DNA of 64,000 bases. Origin: an uncultured Oscillospiraceae bacterium. Lineage in GTDB: Bacteria > Bacillota > Clostridia > Oscillospirales > Oscillospiraceae. The notes beneath the pieces are model-generated. The model was not told the origin of the DNA. It worked only from the letters and a program-made list of their open reading frames with translations, and did no database searches. A program made the translations under genes and the position numbers. This document shows, in pieces, positions 33,578 to 41,521 of this stretch (positions within the stretch are counted from its first letter, which is position 1; every line of letters begins with the position of its first letter). Location: positions 19,918 through 83,917 of the forward strand of contig CAKTBC010000001.1 of NCBI GenBank assembly GCA_934533005.1, written 5' to 3'.

Positions 33578-33913
33578 TTGTATTTCCTTCAATAGTTCCT
33601 CCGGTGTTGTGCTGAAGAGCTTCGCGAGCGCGATGAGATTTGCGGTGCTTGGATCGGATGCGCCGCTCTCCCACTTGGAGACCGCCTGCCGGCTGACGCC
33701 CAGCGCCTCCGCCACGAACTCCTGCGTCATTTTGCACTCCGTCCGGCGGCGCTTCAAAACTTCGCCGAGCGATCGGGCGCTCGCCGCTTTCTCTTTTCGC
33801 ACCGGCTCGGAGCGGATGTACTTTCGCAGCGCACGGATGAGCAGCACGAGCACATAAACGCCCACGGCAAGAATCAGAAACGACACAAGGGTCATAAGAA
33901 TGGAAAATCGCAT
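33575..33913 (-). CDS. membrane-anchored XRE-family regulator
   Basis: 112 residues from ATG 33913, behind AAGGAGG. A single transmembrane helix (about 5-27) is followed by a basic linker and a C-terminal XRE HTH (LGEVLKRRRTECKMTQEFVAEALGVSRQAVSKWESGASDPSTANLIALAKLF). A DNA-binding domain tethered to the membrane is less common than a soluble one and suggests sensing at the membrane or sequestration. Its target is unknown; the convergent MATE gene is the nearest candidate. The short length excludes a further sensor domain. Confidence 0.85.
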   Translation of the reverse strand: MRFSILMTLVSFLILAVGVYVLVLLIRALRKYIRSEPVRKEKAASARSLGEVLKRRRTECKMTQEFVAEALGVSRQAVSKWESGASDPSTANLIALAKLFSTTPEELLKEIQ

Positions 33914-34082
33914 AAAATAACCTCCTTTTTGCCGCCAATATAGCATCCCGCCGCCGGTTGCGCCACCAACTATCGCGCAACTTTTCTTATTGACAGCTGC
34001 CCCGCCCGAAAACCGATTCGGGCGGGGCGGCTCAATGTGTTAAAGGGGACACCAGAAGTGCTGTAACGAGGGGCAATTATCA

Positions 34083-34216
34083 TTGGCTCCCTCTGACGAG
34101 GGAGCTGTCAGCAAAGCTGACTGAGGGAGAGAAAAACCAGATGATTTCGCGCAGAACCTTTCTCTCCCTCCGTCAAAACCTCCGGTTTTGCCACCTCCCT
34201 CGTCAGAGGGAGGCAT
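34083..34216. repeat. composite intergenic repeat: two inverted units
   Basis: Unit one (34083-34131) begins TTGGCTCCCTCTGACGAGGG and carries a GCTGTCAGC/GCTGACTG inner stem; unit two (34159-34216) is the same kind of sequence in reverse orientation with a different inner stem (CAAAACC/GGTTTTG). The outer CTCCCTCTGACGAGGGAG blocks are exact inverted copies. Nothing else is seen in the 33914-34225 gap apart from this and the XRE promoter region. Confidence 0.8.
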
Positions 34217-34225
34217 TACAGCAGT

Positions 34226-35266
34226 TCAGGCGTTGATGGGGATGGCGTCGAGCAGCGCGTCGATGTCGGCGTCGGTCGTCGCCCAGCTCGTGCAGAAGCG
34301 CACCGCGCTCATGCCGTCGGGGAGAGACTGGATGTGGCTGCACGAAAACTCGGGTGCAAGCCGTTCAATGAGTGTGTCTGGCAGGATGGGGAACTGCTGG
34401 TTGGAGGGGGACTCGATCAGGAACGTCCAGCCGCGGGCGCGGAAGCCGTCGCGCAGGCGCAGCGCGAGACGCACCTCTTCCGCGCCGATGCGGTCGTAGA
34501 GCCCGTCCTTGAATGCCGCGCAAAACTGCACGCCGAGCAGACGGCCCTTGGCCAGCATGCCGCCGTTCTGCTTGATAAAGTAGCGGAAATCCTTGGCAAG
34601 CTCCGGCGCGGAGAACACCGCCGCTTCGCCGAAGAGAAGCCCCATTTTCGTGCCGCCGATCGTGAAGACATCGCACATATGCGCCATGTCGGCAAGTGTA
34701 TAGTCGCACACCGGGCTGTGGAGCGCCGCGCCGAGACGCGCGCCGTCAATAAAGAGCGGGAGATGGCGCGCCTTGCACGCGGCGTAGAGCGCTTCCAGCT
34801 CGTTGCGGGTATATACGGTACCGTATTCCGAGGGATTCGAGATATACACCATGCCCGGCTGCACCGTGTGCTCAAAGCTCGCGTCTGCGTAGTGCGCGCG
34901 GCAAAGCTCCTCGACCTGTTCGGCGGTGATCTTGCCGTCTTTGTGCGGCACAGTCAGCACCTTGTGGCCGGAGTTTTCAATTGCGCCGGTCTCGTGCACG
35001 GCGATGTGGCCGGTGTCCGCCGCGACGACACCCTGATGGGGACGCAAAAGCGAGGCGATCACGGTGCGGTTGACCTGCGTGCCGCCAACGAGAAATTGCA
35101 CCTCGCCCTCCGGCAGCTCGCAGCGCTCGCGCAGCAGGGCGCGGGCGGCCTCACAATGGGGGTCTTCTCCGTAGCCGGGGGTCTGCTCGCCGTTTGTTTC
35201 GATCAGCGCCCGGAGCACATCGGGATGCGCGCCTTCCAGATAATCGCTTTCAAACCGTTTCATCAT
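34226..35266 (-). CDS. threonine aldolase-type PLP lyase
   Basis: 346 residues, fold type I. LEGAHPDVLRALIETNGEQTPGYGEDP, FLVGGTQVNRTVI, ADTGHIAVHETGAIE and LFIDGARLGAALHS are threonine aldolase blocks, and Lys207 in FTIGGTKMG is the PLP lysine. It should cleave threonine or allo-threonine to glycine and acetaldehyde; low-specificity beta-hydroxy amino acid cleavage is likely. Its start overlaps the end of the upstream thioesterase gene (ATGATGA), so the two are co-transcribed, though a metabolic link between them is not obvious. Confidence 0.92.
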   Translation of the reverse strand: MMKRFESDYLEGAHPDVLRALIETNGEQTPGYGEDPHCEAARALLRERCELPEGEVQFLVGGTQVNRTVIASLLRPHQGVVAADTGHIAVHETGAIENSGHKVLTVPHKDGKITAEQVEELCRAHYADASFEHTVQPGMVYISNPSEYGTVYTRNELEALYAACKARHLPLFIDGARLGAALHSPVCDYTLADMAHMCDVFTIGGTKMGLLFGEAAVFSAPELAKDFRYFIKQNGGMLAKGRLLGVQFCAAFKDGLYDRIGAEEVRLALRLRDGFRARGWTFLIESPSNQQFPILPDTLIERLAPEFSCSHIQSLPDGMSAVRFCTSWATTDADIDALLDAIPINA

Positions 35267-35999
35267 ATTCCATCCTCAGCAAAAATCGTTCTTTGTTTTC
35301 TGCGGTTCCCCGCACATACAGAGTACTCCCGCTGAGCGAATACGTCAACTCCGATTCTGTGCCGCGCGGCAATTCTTTCCGGTATTCAATCCATACGCTG
35401 CGCAGCGCGTGCGTGCGTGCAAACGCCTCCGGCAGCAGATCCTGTCCCCAACGGAGATACAAGCAGTTATTGAGATGGCCGTTTCCGTCGGTCTCGGCAT
35501 CAGTCACGCGGCGGGACGTATGCTCCGGCAGCTCGCCGGGGAAGGGGATGGGCTTGAACGCCGCGGGCAGCTCGCCCTCGACCGTCGCGCGCGAAACGAC
35601 CGCCCAGGCGTGATCTTTCGTAAGGGCACGGCTCTCGATATCCATGATGACCCAGATCGAAACGGCGTAGAGAAGCGCCCCGCCGTCCTCACCGACGATC
35701 CGGTAGTGCCGCCAGAACAGTCCGTGCGACTGCCGCCCGACCCAGGTATCGAGAAACACACGCTCCCCTACGGCGGGCAGCCGGGAAATGCGCATCTCCG
35801 TGCGCGCGAGCGCCCAGAAGCAGCCCTTCGTCACGGCGATATCCTGCCCGACGCCGAGCGAGGCGTGGTGCACCGCAGCGATCTCCTGAAACCGGTGCGC
35901 GAGCGCGTCGGCACGGATGCGGCCGAAGCCGTCCGTTTCCTCCGGCGTGAAAACGATCTCCTCACGGTAAACGCCTTCCGGCAGAGCTTGTGCGCACAT
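35250..35999 (-). CDS. acyl-ACP thioesterase
   Basis: 249 residues with the double hot-dog layout of the bacterial/plant acyl-ACP thioesterase family. The first half has RIRADALAHRFQEIAAVHHASLGVG and VFLDTWVGRQSHGLFWRHYRI; the second has TDAETDGNGHLNNCLYLRWGQDLLP, where Asp/Asn/His of the DGNGHLNN segment are catalytic. It releases free fatty acids from acyl carrier protein, setting chain length or feeding export. The start follows GGAGG. Its promoter region shares a repeated motif with the divergent feo promoter. It overlaps the threonine aldolase gene by 17 bases. Confidence 0.9.
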   Translation of the reverse strand: MCAQALPEGVYREEIVFTPEETDGFGRIRADALAHRFQEIAAVHHASLGVGQDIAVTKGCFWALARTEMRISRLPAVGERVFLDTWVGRQSHGLFWRHYRIVGEDGGALLYAVSIWVIMDIESRALTKDHAWAVVSRATVEGELPAAFKPIPFPGELPEHTSRRVTDAETDGNGHLNNCLYLRWGQDLLPEAFARTHALRSVWIEYRKELPRGTESELTYSLSGSTLYVRGTAENKERFLLRMEYDETV

Positions 36000-36013
36000 G
36001 ATGAAACCTCCAT

Positions 36014-36081
36014 GATATATGAAATCTATATCGTTACATCTTGTGTACTATATTAGCAAAACTCGATAATGAAATCAATAT
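36014..36081. promoter_or_regulatory. two copies of a GATA-x-ATGAAATC motif in the thioesterase-feo control region
   Basis: GATATATGAAATCTATAT at 36014-36031 and GATAATGAAATCAATAT at 36065-36081, 51 bases apart. The second overlaps the probable -35 of the thioesterase promoter (minus strand TTTCAT 36074-36069, 16 bases, TATAGT 36052-36047). A third, partial inverted copy (ATATTGATTT, 36127-36136) overlaps the feo -35 box. A common repressor is inferred. Confidence 0.55.
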
Positions 36082-36129
36082 ACGTTTTTGGCAAAAGTGT
36101 AAGGTGGAACAAAACTGTCAGATTGGATA

Positions 36130-36157
36130 TTGATTTTTGACGATTATGCCGTAAAAT
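36130..36157 (+). promoter_or_regulatory. promoter of the feo operon
   Basis: TTGATT, a 16-base spacer and TAAAAT, 35 bases before feoA. The -35 lies in the ATATTGATTT motif noted in the thioesterase-feo control region. Confidence 0.6.
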
Positions 36158-36191
36158 AGAAAATACAATATAAAACGGGAGAAAAAGAGAG

Positions 36192-36416
36192 ATGACGCTG
36201 GATAAGCTGCATGTGGGACAATCGGGGATCATCCGGAGCGTTGGGGGCGAGGGAGCTCTCCGGCTCCGGCTTCTCGATATGGGAGTCATTCCCAAAACGC
36301 ACGTTACCGTAACGCGCATTGCGCCGATGGGGGACCCGGTGGAGGTGTTCCTGCGCGGGTATACGCTTTCGCTGCGGCTGGAGGACGCCGCCAAGGTGGA
36401 GGTGGAGCTCGCATGA
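36192..36416 (+). CDS. feoA: FeoA, ferrous iron transport accessory protein
   Basis: 74 residues forming an SH3-like barrel: MTLDKLHVGQSGIIRSVGGEGALRLRLLDMGVIPKTHVTVTRIAPMGDPVEVFLRGYTLSLRLEDAAKVEVE has the LLDMG and DPVE..RGY.LSLR motifs of FeoA. It is a small cytoplasmic partner of FeoB. It overlaps feoB by four bases (ATGA), so the two are translated together. Confidence 0.95.
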   Translation: MTLDKLHVGQSGIIRSVGGEGALRLRLLDMGVIPKTHVTVTRIAPMGDPVEVFLRGYTLSLRLEDAAKVEVELA

Positions 36417-38398
36417 GATTCGCTCTTGCCGGAAACCAGAACTGCGGCAAAACAACGCTTTTCAACCAGCTCACCGGGAGCAATCAGCACGTCGGCAATT
36501 TCCCCGGCGTCACGGTGGACAGCAAAAGCGGCACCATCCGCAACACGAAGGGCGACGAGGTCGTCGATTTGCCGGGTATCTATTCGCTGCGGCCCTATTC
36601 CGCCGAGGAGATCGTAACACGCGATTTCATTCTCGACGGCCGGCCCGACGGCATCATCAACATCGTGGATGCCACGAACATTGAACGCAATCTCTATCTC
36701 ACGCTGCAAATGATCGAAATGCAGGTGCCGATGGTGCTTGCCCTGAACATGATGGACGAGGTGCGCGCCAACGGCGGCACGGTCGATACCGTGAAGCTCT
36801 CGGAGCTGCTCGGTATCCCGGTCGTGCCAATCAGCGCAGCAAAGGGCGAGGGTATCGCCGATCTGACGGAGCTCGCCTGCCGCACGGCCTCCGCCGGGCG
36901 CAAGCCGGAGATATACGACTTCTGCCCGCCGGGACCGGTGCACCGCTGCATTCATGCCGTCACCCACGTGGTGGAGGATCACGCCGAGCGCGCCCGGATG
37001 AGCGCCCGTTGGGCGGCAATGAACGTGATCGAAGGCAACGACGATATCGTTGCGCGTCTCGAGCTCGACGAGAACGAGCTGGAGCTGTGTGAGCACAGCA
37101 TCGTGGAGATGGAGCGGGAGACGGGGCTTGACCGCAACGCCGCCATCGCCGACATGCGCTATTCGTTCATCGAGTCGGTCTGCGCCGAAACGGTGAAAAA
37201 GCCGGAGGAGAGCCGCGAGCGGAAGCGCTCGCGCAAAATCGACAACGTTCTCACGCACCGCATATTTGCCCTGCCGATCTTTGTCGGCATCATGCTGCTG
37301 GTGTTTTATCTCACGTTTGAGGTGTTCGGCGCATTTCTTTCCGACTTGCTCGCCGCGGGGATCTACGCGCTGGCGGGACTGGTGGACACGGCGCTCACGG
37401 CCTACGGTATCAACCCGGTCGTACACTCGCTCGTGATCGACGGACTGTTCGGCGGCGTCGGCAACGTGGTGAGCTTCCTGCCGGTCATCGTGGTGCTGTT
37501 CTTCTTCCTCTCCATGCTGGAGGACACCGGATATATGGCGCGCGTCGCCTTCGTGATGGACAAGCTCCTGCGCCGTATCGGCCTTTCCGGCAAGAGCGTT
37601 GTGCCGATGCTCATCGGCTTCGGCTGCACCGTTCCGGCGGTCATGGCAACGCGGACTCTCACGAGCGAGCGCGACCGCCGCATGACCGTGCTGCTCACGC
37701 CGTTCATGAGCTGCAGCGCCAAGATTCCTATCTATTCCGTGTTCGTTGCGGCGTTTTTCCCGAGGTTTAAGGCGCTTGCCATGGGCGGGCTGTACTTCTT
37801 CGGCATTTTCGTCGGCGTGCTTGTGGCGCTTGTGTTTGGGAAAACGCTTTTCCGCGGCAACCCCATCCCGTTTGTGATGGAACTGCCGAACTACCGCATG
37901 CCCTCCGTGCGCACAACGCTCCAGCTCATGTGGGACAAGGCGAAGGACTTTCTCCACCGTGCCTTTACGGTCATCTTCGTGGCAAGCCTCGTGATCTGGT
38001 TTTTGCAGACGTTCGATACGCGCATCAACCCCGTTTCGGACAACTCGCAGAGCCTCCTTGCCGCGCTCGGCGGGCTCCTGGCGCCGCTCTTCGCGCCGCT
38101 CGGCTTTGCCGACTGGCGCGTGTGCACCTCGCTCATCGCGGGCTTCATGGCAAAGGAAGCCGTGGTCAGTACGCTCGGCGTGCTCACCGGCGGCGCGGCG
38201 CTCTCCACGCTCTTCTCCGTGCGCAGCGCTGTGGCGTTTCTGGTGTTCACGCTGCTGTACACGCCCTGCGTGGCGGCGGTCGCGGCGATCCGGCGGGAAC
38301 TCGGCTCGGCATGGAAAACGCTCGGCGTCGTGCTGTTCCAATGTCTGCTTGCCTGGGCGCTCGGCGCGGCGGTCTATCAGATCGCGCTGCTTATTTGA
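36413..38398 (+). CDS. feoB: FeoB, ferrous iron transporter
   Basis: 661 residues. The N-terminal G protein has G1 GNQNCGKT (7-14), GNFPGVTVD, G3 DLPG (53-56) and G4 NMMD (112-115), followed by a helical spacer domain. From about 280 come the membrane domain and two Gate motifs, with GFGCTVPAVMATRTL and FMSCSAKIPIYSVF as conserved pore segments. It imports Fe(II), driven by GTP/ATP hydrolysis, fitting an anaerobic life. The G1 loop reads NQN rather than the more frequent NPN, a tolerated variation. It is followed by a Cys-rich small protein, as in many clostridial feo operons. Confidence 0.96.
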   Translation: MRFALAGNQNCGKTTLFNQLTGSNQHVGNFPGVTVDSKSGTIRNTKGDEVVDLPGIYSLRPYSAEEIVTRDFILDGRPDGIINIVDATNIERNLYLTLQMIEMQVPMVLALNMMDEVRANGGTVDTVKLSELLGIPVVPISAAKGEGIADLTELACRTASAGRKPEIYDFCPPGPVHRCIHAVTHVVEDHAERARMSARWAAMNVIEGNDDIVARLELDENELELCEHSIVEMERETGLDRNAAIADMRYSFIESVCAETVKKPEESRERKRSRKIDNVLTHRIFALPIFVGIMLLVFYLTFEVFGAFLSDLLAAGIYALAGLVDTALTAYGINPVVHSLVIDGLFGGVGNVVSFLPVIVVLFFFLSMLEDTGYMARVAFVMDKLLRRIGLSGKSVVPMLIGFGCTVPAVMATRTLTSERDRRMTVLLTPFMSCSAKIPIYSVFVAAFFPRFKALAMGGLYFFGIFVGVLVALVFGKTLFRGNPIPFVMELPNYRMPSVRTTLQLMWDKAKDFLHRAFTVIFVASLVIWFLQTFDTRINPVSDNSQSLLAALGGLLAPLFAPLGFADWRVCTSLIAGFMAKEAVVSTLGVLTGGAALSTLFSVRSAVAFLVFTLLYTPCVAAVAAIRRELGSAWKTLGVVLFQCLLAWALGAAVYQIALLI

Positions 38399-38410
38399 GG
38401 ATGAGATCCT

Positions 38411-38569
38411 ATGTCCATAGCGGATATTGTTATTTTGCTTGGCGTCGCTGTGTGGGCGGTGATCGCCGTAAAGCGCGGCTGGAAAGACCGGAAGCGCGGC
38501 TGCGGCAGAGACTGCGGCGGAGACTGCGGCCGCTGCTCCGGCGGCTGCGATAAGGAGAACAGACCATGA
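38411..38569 (+). CDS. small FeoB-associated Cys-rich membrane protein
   Basis: 52 residues, starting 13 bases after feoB. One transmembrane helix (5-20) precedes a basic stretch KRGWKDRKRG and a cysteine-rich tail with Cys31, Cys35, Cys39, Cys42 and Cys46, spaced by glycine. This is the FeoB-associated Cys-rich protein type, thought to occupy the place of FeoC and perhaps bind iron or an Fe-S centre; that role is not proven. Its stop overlaps the next start (ATGA). Confidence 0.85.
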   Translation: MSIADIVILLGVAVWAVIAVKRGWKDRKRGCGRDCGGDCGRCSGGCDKENRP

Positions 38570-39201
38570 AGAGATATATTGTGCCGCTGCTTGCGGCATG
38601 TCTGCTGCTGACGGCGGGCTGCGCCAAAGCACCGGACACGGCAGAGCCCTCCGCCGATCCGGCCGCGGCGGCGAGTGCCGCGCCGGAGACGACGGCCGCG
38701 CCGGCACCGACGCCGGAGCCAACGGCGGAACCGACGGCCGCGCCGCGCTTTGCTGCAGGGGAGGAGACAGCGTATGTCCTCTGCGAGGGGAAGAGCGACG
38801 GGGCAAAGGCGCTCAGCATCTGGCTTCGTTCCTCGGGAAGGGACGCGGCGGAAGGCTTTATCCCCGAGGGACTGGATACGCCGATGTACACGCTCCCGGC
38901 GGCGGAGCGTGCGTCGGAGGAGATCCCCGCGGCGACTGATGAAACGCGCCATGTGCGCGTCGCGGCGGATACAGAGCTTTTGGAAAGCGGCATTCTCGCC
39001 GTGTGGCTCCCGGCGTTTGAGTCTGCGACCGGGTACATTGCCGAGGTCTATGCCGGGGACGCCTCCGTCCTTGCCGCCCTGGCCGCTGGCGGTGAGACCG
39101 ATGTGATGCTCATGAAGAAGACCGACGCTTCCGCTCTCGGCACCATGACGCACTACGGCGCGCGCTACGATCTTGTTTCCACGATCTATTCGGTCATTTG
39201 A
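38566..39201 (+). CDS. lipoprotein of unknown function in the feo operon
   Basis: 211 residues. The signal ends in the lipobox LLTAGC; residues 20-65 are an Ala/Pro/Thr/Glu spacer. The remaining 145 residues (ETAYVLCEGKSDGAKALSIWLRSSGRD..) form a mixed alpha/beta domain I do not recognise. It overlaps the Cys-rich gene by four bases, which ties it to the feo transcript; a surface part in iron acquisition is possible but unsupported by any motif. Confidence 0.75.
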   Translation: MKRYIVPLLAACLLLTAGCAKAPDTAEPSADPAAAASAAPETTAAPAPTPEPTAEPTAAPRFAAGEETAYVLCEGKSDGAKALSIWLRSSGRDAAEGFIPEGLDTPMYTLPAAERASEEIPAATDETRHVRVAADTELLESGILAVWLPAFESATGYIAEVYAGDASVLAALAAGGETDVMLMKKTDASALGTMTHYGARYDLVSTIYSVI

Positions 39202-39212
39202 AAGGAGACGCC

Positions 39213-39926
39213 ATGAAACGATTTTTCCGTCATTTTGCTTTTGCCGCGTTCGGCGTAAGCATCCTCTGTCTGGCGCTCGGCGTAGCCATGCTGATCTGGA
39301 CGGCGACCGCCATGAAATGGATCAGCTACGGCTTCGGCGCGGTGATGATCCTCTCGGGCATATTACAGATCGCCTCGTACCTTACCGGCGAGCGCGTCGG
39401 TCTGCTGCGAAAGCTGCTGCTCATCTCCGGCATCATTGCCGCGGTGGCGGGCGTCTGGATTTTGCTCACGCAGAGTCTTGCGGAGCAGATCATGCGCCTC
39501 ACGGTCATCGTGATGGGCGTTGTGCTGCTCTACCATGGCTTCATAGACTGCAAGCACGGGCTGGACATCAAAAGCTGCAGTACCGGCGGCTGGACGGCGG
39601 TGCTTGTTCTGGGCGTGTGCATCTGCGCGGCCGGTGTGCTGATCCTCGTCAATCCCTTTGAGCAGGAGAGTGCTCTGCTCCTTGCCGCGGCGCTCGGCTT
39701 TCTGCTGGACGGTCTGTCCGGCCTTTTCACCACCGTGGCGCTGGCGCACGGCAAGGCCCATGCCGAGCTGATGGCCGGGAAAGCCCCCGTCATTGAGCTT
39801 GATCCGGCACAGGCAGCGGAGCAGCTGCCGGACGAGCCGGAAAGCGCGCCTGTCCCTGCGGCAGATTTTAGAGAACCGACGCCGGACGAAGCGGCCGAAG
39901 CCGACTCTCCGGCCGAAGAAAAATAA
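39213..39926 (+). CDS. DUF308/HdeD-like membrane protein
   Basis: 237 residues from ATG 39213 behind GAAAGGAG (an in-frame TTG at 39198 is too early). Six hydrophobic segments in three hairpins, with the repeating ALGVAMLIWTATAMKWISYGFGAVMILSGI pattern of DUF308 proteins, then an acidic, Pro-rich C-terminal tail of about 50 residues. HdeD-like proteins are linked to acid resistance in enterobacteria, but clostridial relatives have no known function. It starts 11 bases after the preceding lipoprotein gene. Confidence 0.82.
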   Translation: MKRFFRHFAFAAFGVSILCLALGVAMLIWTATAMKWISYGFGAVMILSGILQIASYLTGERVGLLRKLLLISGIIAAVAGVWILLTQSLAEQIMRLTVIVMGVVLLYHGFIDCKHGLDIKSCSTGGWTAVLVLGVCICAAGVLILVNPFEQESALLLAAALGFLLDGLSGLFTTVALAHGKAHAELMAGKAPVIELDPAQAAEQLPDEPESAPVPAADFREPTPDEAAEADSPAEEK

Positions 39927-39948
39927 AGAAAAAAACGGAGGAAAGAAA

Positions 39949-40866
39949 ATGCGGAGACTTTTGGCGCTGCTGATTGCGCTTGCCCTGAGCCTGTCCCTTG
40001 CTGGCTGCGGCGGCAGCGAAGAGAGCGCTTCAACCGGAACGGCTGAAACGGAGGCGGCCGCGGAAACAACGGAGGGAAAAACGAGAGCCGGGGCGGCACA
40101 GCAGCCCGATGAAGCGCAGACCGGATTTGAGGAAATTATCGTGTTCGACGATGAAAAATGCCTCGTTAAAATCACAGGCGTCGATCCGGAGAATGACTGG
40201 GGATATACGGTAAACGTATATCTGGAAAATCGGCTGACGGATGAGAACCTTTATTTTGGAGCAGGGCTGGCATCGGTAAACGGCATTGAGACCTATTCGG
40301 TTTTTTCTGCCGAAATTCCAGCCGGAAAAAACACCAACGAGGAAATACGGCTTTTGGACAGGAAGCTGTATATGCCGGAGGTCGGAGACTTTACGGATAT
40401 TGAATTGACATTCGCGGTGGCTCCGGACGCCTTGTCGGGGGATGTGGCGGCACAGGAATCCGTGCATATCTACCCCTATGGGGAAGAGAACGCGGTAAAA
40501 TACGTTCGCGCCGCGCAGCCGGAGGATATCGTTCTTGTAGACAATGACGATGCCAGTATCATTGTGACAGGCTTCGAGATGGACAGCGTCTGGGGTTATA
40601 CGGTGGATCTGTACCTCGTGAACAAAACGGATAGGGAGCTGTACCTCGGCTGCTATGTTCATTCGATTAATGGCATTGAGGCGGATTTGAACGGGTCGCA
40701 ATTTGTGCGCGGCGGCCATGTTGCGTTTCCTTCCATGATATGGAGTGCAAGCGCATTGGAGGAGCATGGAATCGAAACGGTTGAGGAGATTGAAATACAG
40801 TATTGGTTAGACGATCCCGACCAGCCTGGGAGCGCTGTGAACGAAACGGTTACGCTAAAGCCGTAA
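39949..40866 (+). CDS. lipoprotein with two tandem beta domains
   Basis: 305 residues from ATG 39949 after CGGAGGAAAG. Signal peptide with lipobox LSLAGC, a short Thr/Glu linker, then two copies of a roughly 120-residue domain: EIIVFDDEKCLVKITGVDPEND then WGYTVNVYLENRL in the first, DIVLVDNDDASIIVTGFEMDSV then WGYTVDLYLVNKT in the second, each followed by a S-x-NGIE segment. The shared WGYTV-x-x-YL core suggests an immunoglobulin-like sandwich. Function unknown. Base composition is less GC-rich than upstream genes. It is the last gene of the cluster, followed by a repeat and a terminator. Confidence 0.8.
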   Translation: MRRLLALLIALALSLSLAGCGGSEESASTGTAETEAAAETTEGKTRAGAAQQPDEAQTGFEEIIVFDDEKCLVKITGVDPENDWGYTVNVYLENRLTDENLYFGAGLASVNGIETYSVFSAEIPAGKNTNEEIRLLDRKLYMPEVGDFTDIELTFAVAPDALSGDVAAQESVHIYPYGEENAVKYVRAAQPEDIVLVDNDDASIIVTGFEMDSVWGYTVDLYLVNKTDRELYLGCYVHSINGIEADLNGSQFVRGGHVAFPSMIWSASALEEHGIETVEEIEIQYWLDDPDQPGSAVNETVTLKP

Positions 40867-40884
40867 GAGGGAGACGGCGGCGCG

Positions 40885-40943
40885 CTTGGATTCCCTCTCA
40901 GTCTCGCCTTTGGCTCGCCAGCTCTCCCAGAGGGAGAGCCAAG
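40885..40943. repeat. single unit of the CTCCCTC-type intergenic repeat
   Basis: Read on the minus strand it starts CTTGGCTCTCCCTCTGGGAG and carries a GCTGGCGAGC/GCGAGACTG inner stem, aligning with the units at 34083 and 34159. Both ends read CTTGG/CCAAG. Confidence 0.7.
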
Positions 40944-40962
40944 CAGGTTGCTGTAAAAACCC

Positions 40963-41006
40963 AAAGGGCCTGTTGCAGAATCCTTCATTCTGCAACAGGC
41001 CCTTTT
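40963..41006. terminator. long perfect hairpin between convergent genes
   Basis: AAAGGGCCTGTTGCAGAA pairs fully with TTCTGCAACAGGCCCTTT, flanked by A and T runs, so it can end both the lipoprotein transcript and the convergent XRE gene. Confidence 0.93.
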
Positions 41007-41007
41007 G

Positions 41008-41448
41008 TCAGCGCTTCCAGCGCCGGAGCTGCGGCACAACGGCTTCCATGTGCGCGCGGACCTGCTCCGCGGGCCACGCCTCCGTTGCCATATGCTCCAC
41101 GCAGAACTTGATGAGCTGCTCGGCGCTATCATACTTGAATTCGCCGCCGGAGTAGCACCATTTGCAGTATTCCTCGTTGAATGAGCCGTCCGGCTCACGG
41201 CTGGTCGTCGCGTCCTCGAGCGGCATGCCGCAGCATTGGCAGATGTTCCGGTGCGGCGAGCCGAGAAGCGTGTTGATGGAGACGTCAAAGAGCGCGGACA
41301 GGCGCTTGAGCGTTTCCGTGTTGGGGAGCGTCTCACCGTTCTCCCAGCGGGACACCGCCTGCCGGGTAACGAAAAGCTTTTCTGCGAGCTCCTCCTGCGA
41401 CAGGTTCTCCCGGTTCCGAAGCTGCAAGATCACATCTTTTGTTTCCAT
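41008..41448 (-). CDS. XRE regulator with zinc-ribbon domain
   Basis: 146 residues. Residues 5-58 are an XRE HTH (LRNRENLSQEELAEKLFVTRQAVSRWENGETLPNTETLKRLSALFDVSINTLL). The C-terminal part begins ICQCCGMPLED and continues EEYCKWCYSGGEF, a C-x2-C..C-x2-C zinc ribbon, followed by a helical tail that resembles the putative zinc-ribbon domain also found alone. Metal or redox sensing is possible. Targets unknown. It starts an isolated minus-strand unit. Confidence 0.9.
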   Translation of the reverse strand: METKDVILQLRNRENLSQEELAEKLFVTRQAVSRWENGETLPNTETLKRLSALFDVSINTLLGSPHRNICQCCGMPLEDATTSREPDGSFNEEYCKWCYSGGEFKYDSAEQLIKFCVEHMATEAWPAEQVRAHMEAVVPQLRRWKR

Positions 41449-41521
41449 ATTCTAATCACCTCGTAAGGAGATTATACCCAAAGCAGCCGCTATCGGCAAG
41501 CAACGCGCTGTTGCCTGCGCT

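Noticed and set aside
36053..38806. 917-residue open frame on the minus strand
   Set aside because: It is antisense to feoB; composition is His/Arg-rich with no domain, as expected from a GC-rich shadow.
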